Shown piece after piece: positions 6,962 to 13,159 of a DNA stretch of 15,353 bases. Location of the stretch: positions 1-15,353 of the forward strand of contig JAEZBO010000278.1 in assembly GCA_023427085.1 (NCBI GenBank), in the 5' to 3' direction. The position numbers were made by a program, and so were the translations under genes. The notes beneath the pieces were generated by a model, which did not search any database, was not told the DNA's origin, and was given only the letters and a program-made list of their open reading frames with translations. Every line of letters begins with the position of its first letter. Position 1 is the first letter of the stretch. Origin of the DNA: Pseudomonadota bacterium (GTDB lineage: Bacteria > Pseudomonadota > Gammaproteobacteria > Burkholderiales > Burkholderiaceae_B).

Positions 6962-7726
6962 TCAGGGGGAATGGGGCAGGCGGGCCGAGCGTTCGAGCCG
7001 GGCCTGGTCGTCGTCGAGCGCACGCACCGTCGCGCCGACATAGTCGAGGTGATCGAGCATGGCCTGGCGGGCCTGTTCGGCGTCGCCGTCGAGGATGGCC
7101 TGCAGGATCTCGTGGTGCTGCGCATCGAGCCGTGTCGCGGTCGGCTCGGCGCTGTAGAGACGCTGGCGGCTTTGCGTCACGGTGGCCTGCAGCAGTTCGA
7201 ACAGGCCGCGCATGGTCTGCAGCAGCACCAGGTTGTGCGAGGCCTCGGCGATGGCCAGGTGAAACCGGGCATCGGCCCGCGCGGCGGCTTCGGGCGGATC
7301 TTGCGGACCGTGCCGCAGCGTGGCCTCGCAGGCCTGGCGAAGCCGCTCGCGGTCGGCATCGGTGGCGCGCTGGGCCGCCAGCCAGGCCGTCGCGCCCTCG
7401 ATGGCGCCGCGCGCCTCGAGCACGTCGTAGCGGTAATGGGGATCCTGCAGAAACAGCGTGCCGAGCGGGCCGACCAGGCTGTCGTGGGTCCAGCCCGCAT
7501 CGGCGCCAGCGGCCGAGGGCGGCGCCGACAAGTAGGTGCCGCCGCCGCGCCGCGACGTCAGCAGGCCCTGGCTGCTCAGTTGCTGGATCGCCTCGCGCAG
7601 CGATGGCCGCGAGACACCCAGCTGTTCGGCCAGCCGCCGTTCGGCCGGCAGACGGTCGCCGGCCTGCAGGCCCTGCTCTTGGATCAAGGCCTGGACGCGC
7701 TGAGCGATCTGGTCGACGAGACGCAT
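6962..7726 (-). CDS. lldR: L-lactate-responsive GntR/FadR-family regulator
   Basis: A 254-residue transcription factor. Residues 1-67 form the winged helix-turn-helix (GDRLPAERRLAEQLGVSR, SLREAI, RRGGGTY), and residues 90-235 form the FCD ligand-binding domain, whose likely metal ligands D152, H156, H204 and H226 are in place. It aligns with E. coli LldR, including FHLAIAEASHNLVLLQTMRG at 155-174. LldR controls lactate oxidation genes in response to L-lactate. I chose the ATG at 7726 rather than an in-frame TTG at 7762: the ATG matches the E. coli N-terminus, and a probable -10 at 7762-7767 would leave the TTG outside the transcript. No clear Shine-Dalgarno precedes the ATG. It is the first gene of the lldR-lldD operon and probably represses itself. 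Confidence 0.93.
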   Translation of the reverse strand: MRLVDQIAQRVQALIQEQGLQAGDRLPAERRLAEQLGVSRPSLREAIQQLSSQGLLTSRRGGGTYLSAPPSAAGADAGWTHDSLVGPLGTLFLQDPHYRYDVLEARGAIEGATAWLAAQRATDADRERLRQACEATLRHGPQDPPEAAARADARFHLAIAEASHNLVLLQTMRGLFELLQATVTQSRQRLYSAEPTATRLDAQHHEILQAILDGDAEQARQAMLDHLDYVGATVRALDDDQARLERSARLPHSP

Positions 7727-7750
7727 GAAAATGGACAGAGGCCGGCGATG

Positions 7751-7767
7751 TGGACTGTCCAATTCTA
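7751..7767 (-). promoter_or_regulatory. lldR promoter -10 with overlapping palindromic operator
   Basis: TGGACTGTCCA at 7751-7761 is a perfect 11-bp palindrome of the FadR/LldR type (TGG, five bases, CCA). On the minus strand TAGAAT (7767-7762), five of six matches to the -10 consensus, abuts it, so the operator would cover the transcription start near 7755. That gives a 5' leader of about 29 bases to the ATG at 7726. The -35 is poor. A half-site, TGGACAG, lies at 7732-7738. Confidence 0.5.
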
Positions 7768-7860
7768 GTTAAATTTGCCTGAGCACGGAAGTGCGGCTGT
7801 GAACATTGAAGCCGATAACCTCGACGAATCAATCAGATAGCAGCCAATCGGCCGCATAAC

Positions 7861-7871
7861 TGGTCAGACCA
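7861..7871. promoter_or_regulatory. Second FadR/LldR-type operator
   Basis: TGGTCAGACCA is a perfect palindrome in the context AACTGGTCAGACCAATTT (7858-7875), very close to the known binding pattern of FadR/LldR/PdhR-type regulators. Its centre is 110 bp from the palindrome at 7751-7761, and both are followed by AATT. E. coli lldPRD also has two LldR operators flanking its promoter, so looping by LldR is a reasonable inference. Confidence 0.55.
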
Positions 7872-8024
7872 ATTTGAAATGCTGGCGCCGCGTTATGGGC
7901 CAATCTGGCCTCTCACCCAACGTGGCCGATGGCCGACAAGGGAAGGCGCACACCGCCTAGCGCGAGGCTTCACGCCGCGTGTCCTGTTCCGCGTCCCTGA
8001 TCAAGCAGGAGACAGACGCCTCGC

Positions 8025-8501
8025 CTACTTGCGGAGCACGCTGATCTCGCCGTTGGACTCGATGTACATCCGCTTGACCTCGCAGATGTCGTCGATGCCC
8101 TTGAGGCGCAGATGCTGGTACAACTCGCCACGCGTCAGCATCTCCTGCTGCATGCCGCGCCGGTTGATGCGGCCGTCGGCCACCAGCAGCACCCGGCTGG
8201 GCTCGAGCACCCGGCGCAGCGGCGGAAAGTAATAACCCAGCCGGTCGACCACGATGCTCCAGCCGACGATGGTGGCGACCACCACCAGGCCGTCGGTGAT
8301 CGACGACGAGTCGCCGGTCATGGCCGTGCCCGCGGCATCGGCGACCAGCAGCAGCACCAGCAGGTCGGCCACGCCCAGCGAGCCGACGTCGCGCCGGCCG
8401 GCCAGCCGCAGCAACAGGAACAAGGCCCAATACACCACGGTGCCACGAATCAACATCTCGCGGACATCGCCCTCGAATTGAAACATCGCCAGCAGATCCA
8501 T
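8025..8501 (-). CDS. DUF421 family membrane protein
   Basis: A 158-residue inner-membrane protein of the DUF421 (YetF/YkjA-like) family. Three hydrophobic segments are seen at about 20-34, 42-58 and 70-88, followed by a soluble C-terminal domain (about 95-158) that carries the family-like RRVLEPSRVLLVADGRINRR and GIDDICEVKRMYIESNGEIS. The biochemical role of the family is not established. The start at 8501 is supported by GGAGG six bases upstream (8508-8512). The gene lies 121 bases after the SUMF1-like gene on the same strand, so co-transcription is possible; no clear terminator or promoter is seen in the gap. The family call is fairly secure and the function unknown. Confidence 0.85.
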   Translation of the reverse strand: MDLLAMFQFEGDVREMLIRGTVVYWALFLLLRLAGRRDVGSLGVADLLVLLLVADAAGTAMTGDSSSITDGLVVVATIVGWSIVVDRLGYYFPPLRRVLEPSRVLLVADGRINRRGMQQEMLTRGELYQHLRLKGIDDICEVKRMYIESNGEISVLRK

Positions 8502-8622
8502 CGGCGGCCTCCATCAGTGCCCGCGACAAGCGTAGCGTCAGGCGGGTCGGCGATGCGTGACTGTCGGTGTCCGTTCGCTATTGACCCGTCCGTGGCAGCG
8601 CGCCAGCGCCGGTCCGCCCCGC

Positions 8623-9630
8623 TCAACTGGCGCAGCGCACGCCGATCTGCCGGTGGCCTTGCGAAGGTTCGTTCGAGAAGCCGTTGCGATGCGTGGCGCG
8701 CAAGGTCTGGGCATCGTTGTCGTACTGATAGTCGCCGCCCCGCGTGACCCGTTCGCCGGGCTTGCCCGGATCTTCGCGGCCATCGTGCGGCGCGTAGGGA
8801 TAGGGCTGCTTGAGCGTGGAGGTCCATTCGGCCAGCGAGCCCGCCATGTCCAGCACGCCGAACGGCGACGCGCCGGCCGGCAGGCTGCCGACCGGCGCCA
8901 GCACGTCGGCATCGGCGTTGACGTAGGCGCGCGTGGCATCCGGCGGCTCATCGCCCCACGGATAGAGCCGGCCATCGGGCCCGCGCGCGGCCGCTTCCCA
9001 TTCGGCCTCGGTCGGCAGGCGCGCGCCCCGCCACGCACAATAGGCCGCCGCGCCGGCCCAGGTGGTCTCGGCCACCGGCCGGTCGGCAAAGCCGGCCTGC
9101 GGCACGAAGCGGCCATCGCGGTAGTCGATCCTGGCGTTCTCGTCGTTCAGCGCGATCAGCGGGTAGAACCGCGTGTCGCCGTAAGGCCCTTCGCGCAAGA
9201 GATCGAGGTCCGTGCCGGTCAGGCGATCGGCACGGCCGGGCGCCACCGGCCCGGCCAGCGTCAAGCCGAGTGCATTGAGAAATTCGGCAAAGGCGCCGTT
9301 GCGCACTTCGTGGCGGTCGATCTGGAAGGCCGACAGCGTCACCGTATGCGCCGGCCGCTGGTCGGCCGGGCCGTCGTCATTGCCGATCGGATACTGGCCC
9401 GCCGAGATCGCGATCATCGCCTGACCGTCGCGATAGGACAGCGGCGCCCCGGCCGCGCTCAGCGCGCGGGCCGGCAGGCGCGTGTGGTCGGGTACCTGGG
9501 CGCGGTCGGCATGCGGCTGGGCCTGGTGGGCGCGAGCGAAACCGGACATTCCCGGCACCAGCATCAGCACCAGCGCCAGCGGCGCCAAGCAACACAGGGA
9601 ACGTCGGACCGACAGACAAGGATTCGACAT
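8623..9630 (-). CDS. Secreted SUMF1/FGE-sulfatase-domain protein lacking catalytic cysteines
   Basis: A 335-residue protein with a signal peptide (residues 1-34, cleavage probably after FARA) and a SUMF1 domain from about 70 to the end. Domain landmarks are MIAISAGQYPIGND (72-85), FQIDRHEVRNGAFAEFL (102-118), ARLPTEAEWEAAARGPDG (203-220) with LYPWGDE, SPFGVLDMAGSLAEW (255-269), RVTRGGDYQYD (294-304) and IGVRCA at the end. In formylglycine-generating enzymes two cysteines follow the RGGS motif; here that stretch has none. The only mature-protein cysteines are C198 and C333, so the classical oxidase activity is unlikely. SUMF1-fold proteins also include regulators and binding proteins, so a periplasmic accessory role is possible. 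GGAG five bases before the ATG at 9630 fixes the start; longer in-frame starts would spoil the signal peptide. Confidence 0.9.
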   Translation of the reverse strand: MSNPCLSVRRSLCCLAPLALVLMLVPGMSGFARAHQAQPHADRAQVPDHTRLPARALSAAGAPLSYRDGQAMIAISAGQYPIGNDDGPADQRPAHTVTLSAFQIDRHEVRNGAFAEFLNALGLTLAGPVAPGRADRLTGTDLDLLREGPYGDTRFYPLIALNDENARIDYRDGRFVPQAGFADRPVAETTWAGAAAYCAWRGARLPTEAEWEAAARGPDGRLYPWGDEPPDATRAYVNADADVLAPVGSLPAGASPFGVLDMAGSLAEWTSTLKQPYPYAPHDGREDPGKPGERVTRGGDYQYDNDAQTLRATHRNGFSNEPSQGHRQIGVRCAS

Positions 9631-9747
9631 GGAGGCTCCGGGCATCGAGACATGACAGTGCCGGCAGTGGCTGGTAGGCCGCGCCGACAAACGTGTGCAA
9701 GTCGTATGAGATGCGTCAGCGCACAAAGTTCGGACCTTGGCCGCCAG

Positions 9748-9945
9748 TCAAAGCGCATCGATCTTTTCGAAGCCCGCCTCTATCGCCGCAGCGGGTGACG
9801 TAAAGAGGTTTGGTGAACTGGCGGATTTTGATCGTCCAGTCTGTAGTGAACGCTGGCGGATTTCCCACCGATACTCGGCAGCAGACAAAGTACGCAGATA
9901 GAGCGTGAACTCGGAATCGGCAGTGGATTTTTTCGTGATTAGCAT
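9748..9945 (-). CDS. Small hypothetical protein
   Basis: A 65-residue frame from an ATG at 9945; a TTG at 9984 would add 13 residues. I do not recognise it. The composition looks protein-like: a beta-rich first half (EFTLYLRTLSAAEYRWEIRQ) followed by SPAAAIEAGFEKIDAL, a pattern common in small single-domain proteins where a strand hairpin leads into an alanine-rich helix. No signal peptide or membrane segment is visible, and the ribosome site is weak. It lies 117 bases upstream of the SUMF1-like gene on the same strand, at the edge of the lower-GC block. A different overlapping frame on this strand (9716-10054) has an unnatural composition and is not taken as coding. Confidence 0.5.
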   Translation of the reverse strand: MLITKKSTADSEFTLYLRTLSAAEYRWEIRQRSLQTGRSKSASSPNLFTSPAAAIEAGFEKIDAL

Positions 9946-10146
9946 GACTGATGCAACGGGATGCTGACCGGAAAATTTGCGCAAAGCATTCAGCCGAAAC
10001 CTTAAAACCAGCGAGCCAGGCCGATCTGAAACTTATCGCAAGCCCCGGTGACAAATTATCAACTCAATGACGCACAAACTTCCTTGTCGACAGCTCTACC
10101 TGACCGTATCGCCATTCGATCCTGCCTGGCTCGAAGTAGAAACACA

Positions 10147-10641
10147 TCAGTCTGTCCAGGCCAGGCAGAGGTCGTTCTCCAGCATCTCACGCAAATCCTG
10201 CAGGACCTCGGTCACGCTCCTGTCCAGTTTTCTCGGTGAGCTATCGATTGCACACAAGGCGCCGATCGGCAGCCTGGACGGGCTCCGAATCGCAATGCCG
10301 GCATAGAACCGAACGTACGGCTCCCCGATGACAAATGGACTATCGTGGAAATCTTCATTTCGACTGGCGTCCTCGATGACGAACACCGTTTCGGACAACA
10401 CCGTATGGGCACAGAAGGTTTGCGGCCTATGGGATTCGATCAGCACGTCACCAAATGCCGGCGCGAACAAATGGCGCTGGTTGTCGAGCAATGAAAAACC
10501 AGTCACGGAAGTTTTGGCGACAGTCTGAAGTATGCGAGCTGCGAAACTGAAATTCGCCTTGAGTCGCGGGTCCAGTTTTTTGAATGTCTCAACGGCCTGT
10601 TGACGCTGATTTTCTATGGGATGTGAACATGCAATCTTCAT
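10147..10641 (-). CDS. Stand-alone GAF-domain protein
   Basis: A 164-residue cytoplasmic protein made almost wholly of one GAF domain, with no output domain. GGAGG seven bases upstream (10649-10653) supports the ATG at 10641. The core FCAHTVLSETVFVIEDASRN (77-96), PYVRFYAGIAIRSP (108-121) and IGALCAIDSSPR (126-137) follows the pattern of the GAF domains fused to GGDEF/EAL proteins. By hand alignment it shares about 24 identities in 62 positions with the GAF of the divergent c-di-GMP enzyme at 10953. It lacks the ILDT-type N-terminal segment of that protein and instead has a charged helix (about 10-36). GAF domains bind small molecules or mediate dimers; the ligand here is unknown. It may tune the neighbouring enzyme or be a leftover duplicate. 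Confidence 0.85.
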   Translation of the reverse strand: MKIACSHPIENQRQQAVETFKKLDPRLKANFSFAARILQTVAKTSVTGFSLLDNQRHLFAPAFGDVLIESHRPQTFCAHTVLSETVFVIEDASRNEDFHDSPFVIGEPYVRFYAGIAIRSPSRLPIGALCAIDSSPRKLDRSVTEVLQDLREMLENDLCLAWTD

Positions 10642-10952
10642 GTAGCAGCCTCCATTGCCGTAGACAAACCGGTAGTACGCAGCCATCCCCAGCCAGCCTC
10701 TGAAGCTCGTGAACGGTTCAGTGACGAAACGTCGAGCGAGATGGGATCGAGATGCTTCATATTACGGTTCCGAGCCCCGCAACACAGGCTTTTGTACATT
10801 TCGAATCATCAGAAGTAACTGATAACGACCGTGCCTGACCCGGTGAGTAAACTTCCCGTGGAAGTGACCGCCCCCCCTTTTGCCATGTGTCTGAGCGGCG
10901 GGTGTCGCTCGACACGCCTGCATCACGGTGTGCCGCATGGAGAGGACGACAG
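10642..10952. other. 311-base divergent control region between the GAF gene and the c-di-GMP enzyme gene
   Basis: No gene seen. On the minus strand a -10-like TAATAT (10764-10759) lacks a good -35. On the plus strand TTGTAC (10792-10797) and TAACTG (10816-10821), 18 bases apart, form a weak promoter candidate. A run of seven C followed by four T lies at 10871-10881, 71 bases before the start codon of the plus-strand gene. None of these assignments is strong. Confidence 0.4.
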
Positions 10953-13145
10953 ATGACGAATATTTCCCCATTTCCGATTCCAGCTGACGAGGAATCTCGA
11001 CTTGATCAACTGGCGGAATACCAAATTCTCGACACCTCAAATGCAGAGGGCTTCGACCGGTTGGTACAGCTGGCATCCAGGGTGTTCAGCGTTCCGATCG
11101 TACTGATTTCTCTGGTAGGCAGGGATCAGCAGTTTTTCAAGGCTCGCACGGGGTTGGACCTGTGCGAAACAAGTCGAGAAGTTTCGTTCTGCACGCATGC
11201 GATCATGCACGATGAGATTCTCTATGTTCCCGATGCACTCGAAGACCGTCGATTCGCATTTAATCCATTGGTACTAGGACCGCCTTATATCCGGTTCTAC
11301 GCCGGCAAGCCGCTGATCACACCGAGCGGGGCCCGGCTAGGCACGGTGTGCTTGATAGACACAGCACCGCGGCACAGTTTCGGAGAGGAAGAGCGGCAAA
11401 ATCTCACCGATCTGGCCGCCCTGGTCATGGACCGCATTGAGCTTCACCGTCTCGATTACGTCCGGTCGGTAAGCCAGTCGAGATTCGAGCGCATAGCAGC
11501 GACCTCCCCAGACGCCATCATTTGTTCGCGAGCTGATGGTCTAATCACATTCTGGAATCGTGCCGCCGAATCCTTGTTCGGCTATACGGCAGCAGAGATG
11601 CTGGACAGGTCTGGCGAGATCGTAGTGCCCGATAGTTGGCGCCATATTTATGAAGCCGAACTGCTGCGGCTTCAGCGGGGCGAACGGATGCAGCTCGAGG
11701 ACAGAACAATCGAACTGTCCGGATTGCGCCGGGATGGGACAGAGTTCCCGGCTGAGTTCTCGCTATCGACCTGGAAGGAAGGATCGGCGGTCAACGTGGG
11801 CGCCATCGTCCGCGACATCACCGAGCGCCGCCAGAACGAAGAACGGTTATTTCGCCTGGCGCGAACTGATTCATTGACCAGCCTGCCCAACCGCAATGCC
11901 TTTCAATCTCGCTTGAAGGAAATCGCCGCCAGCGGCGTGCCGGTCGCTGTCTTGCTGCTGGATCTGGACGACTTCAAGGACGTGAACGATACCCTGGGAC
12001 ATGCGGCAGGCGATAAAATCCTGGTGGATGTAGGTAAACGGATGGAAGAAGTTTGCCCAGACGCCATCATGGTTGCCCGGTTGGGGGGCGACGAGTTCGT
12101 CGCCCTATTGCCAGGCGACGACGAACTGGACGTACGCAAGGCAGCCGCCCATCTGGTCGCCACGATCTCGAAGCCTTATGATTTTCTCGGCCACGCGATC
12201 GAAGTGGGCGTCAGCATAGGTATTTCGTTGGCGCCGATGCACGGCAAGCGGATGGAAGACCTCGTCAGCGCAGCAGATCTCGCCCTGTACAGGGCGAAAG
12301 CCGCCGGCAAGGGTGGTTTCGAGGTATTTGCGGCATCGTTCCGCCAGGTGGCCGTCGCACGACGTGCTCTTGAAAGCGAGCTTCGACAGGCGTTCGAAAA
12401 CCAGGAGTTCGAGCTGTATTATCAGCCACAGATCGACACCCGCTCTTCTTCGCTGGCGGGAGCCGAGGCGCTGCTCCGGTGGAATCATCCGTCGCGCGGC
12501 CTGCTTACACCGGCATCATTCATTGCGATCCTCAGCGAGAAACCTTCCGCCGCTGCCGTGGGAGACTGGATTCTGCGCTCGGCATGCGAACAGGCGGCTC
12601 GATGGCAAGGCGCGATCCCCAGTTTTCGGATCAGCGTAAATCTGTTCGAATCACAATTGCGCTCGGGGAGATTGCTGGCCAGCGTCGCCGAGTCGCTTGC
12701 AGCGACAGGTCTGCGCCCCGGATCTCTCGAGCTGGAACTGGTCGAAAACATCGTGCTGCGTCACGATAAAGTTACGCTGAGGCTGCTCCATGGATTACGC
12801 AAGCTGGGCGTCGGGCTTGCCTTCGACGACTACGGCACTGGCTACGCGTCATTGAGTCTGTTGAAAGACTATCCGGTCACCCGCCTGAAAATTGACCGGT
12901 CCTTCATACTTAATATCGATAGTGACCCGAAGAACGCTGCAGTGGTAAAAGCCATTATCTATCTATGTGACAACTTCGGCCTCGAAGTCATCGCGGAAGG
13001 CGTTGAAACACAAGAGCAATTGGATTTCCTACGCAAGAATCGCTGCGCGATGGCGCAGGGCTATTTATTTGGAAAGCCTCTTTCAGCGTCCGCATTCACC
13101 ACTCGTTTCATCAATAAAGAATCATCGGTGGCGGGTTTGCCGTAG
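10953..13145 (+). CDS. GAF-PAS-GGDEF-EAL cyclic-di-GMP signalling protein
   Basis: A 730-residue cytoplasmic protein; no membrane helix is seen. Order: GAF (about 12-165, with AEYQILDTSNAEGFDRLVQ and PPYIRFYAGKPL), PAS/PAC (about 173-293, ending IVRDITERR), GGDEF (about 300-455), EAL (about 468-720). The cyclase motif RLGGDEF is intact (GGDEF 378-382), but the RxxD inhibitory site expected just before it is absent. The phosphodiesterase residues all appear present: E505 in EAL, N563, E595, D625-D626 in DDYGTGYASL, K646 in LKIDRS, E682 in AEGVET and Q702. It may therefore make or break c-di-GMP depending on the sensor state; the net activity cannot be read from sequence. AGAGG seven bases before the ATG at 10953 supports the start. 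It diverges from a GAF-only gene and converges with the Nudix-like gene. Confidence 0.96.
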   Translation: MTNISPFPIPADEESRLDQLAEYQILDTSNAEGFDRLVQLASRVFSVPIVLISLVGRDQQFFKARTGLDLCETSREVSFCTHAIMHDEILYVPDALEDRRFAFNPLVLGPPYIRFYAGKPLITPSGARLGTVCLIDTAPRHSFGEEERQNLTDLAALVMDRIELHRLDYVRSVSQSRFERIAATSPDAIICSRADGLITFWNRAAESLFGYTAAEMLDRSGEIVVPDSWRHIYEAELLRLQRGERMQLEDRTIELSGLRRDGTEFPAEFSLSTWKEGSAVNVGAIVRDITERRQNEERLFRLARTDSLTSLPNRNAFQSRLKEIAASGVPVAVLLLDLDDFKDVNDTLGHAAGDKILVDVGKRMEEVCPDAIMVARLGGDEFVALLPGDDELDVRKAAAHLVATISKPYDFLGHAIEVGVSIGISLAPMHGKRMEDLVSAADLALYRAKAAGKGGFEVFAASFRQVAVARRALESELRQAFENQEFELYYQPQIDTRSSSLAGAEALLRWNHPSRGLLTPASFIAILSEKPSAAAVGDWILRSACEQAARWQGAIPSFRISVNLFESQLRSGRLLASVAESLAATGLRPGSLELELVENIVLRHDKVTLRLLHGLRKLGVGLAFDDYGTGYASLSLLKDYPVTRLKIDRSFILNIDSDPKNAAVVKAIIYLCDNFGLEVIAEGVETQEQLDFLRKNRCAMAQGYLFGKPLSASAFTTRFINKESSVAGLP

Positions 13146-13159
13146 CGCGTCGAGCTACG
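13141..13159. terminator. Inverted repeat spanning both convergent stop codons
   Basis: CGTAGC (13141-13146) pairs exactly with GCTACG (13154-13159) across a 7-base loop. One arm contains the TAG stop of the c-di-GMP enzyme gene and the other the TAG stop of the Nudix-like gene on the opposite strand. It is the only structure between these convergent genes, which are 9 bases apart. Without a T tract it is a weak terminator candidate. Confidence 0.35.

Noticed and set aside
6880..7768. Plus-strand and alternative minus-strand frames over lldR
   Set aside because: Overlap a clear GntR-family gene in other frames and have biased composition.
7957..8529. A 190-codon minus-strand frame overlapping the DUF421 gene
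   Set aside because: Shifted frame of the DUF421 gene; it lacks membrane segments and the good GGAGG-spaced start belongs to the other frame.
9716..10054. A 112-codon minus-strand frame over the small hypothetical gene
   Set aside because: Cysteine and arginine rich with no fold-like pattern; the frame ending at 9748 looks far more protein-like.
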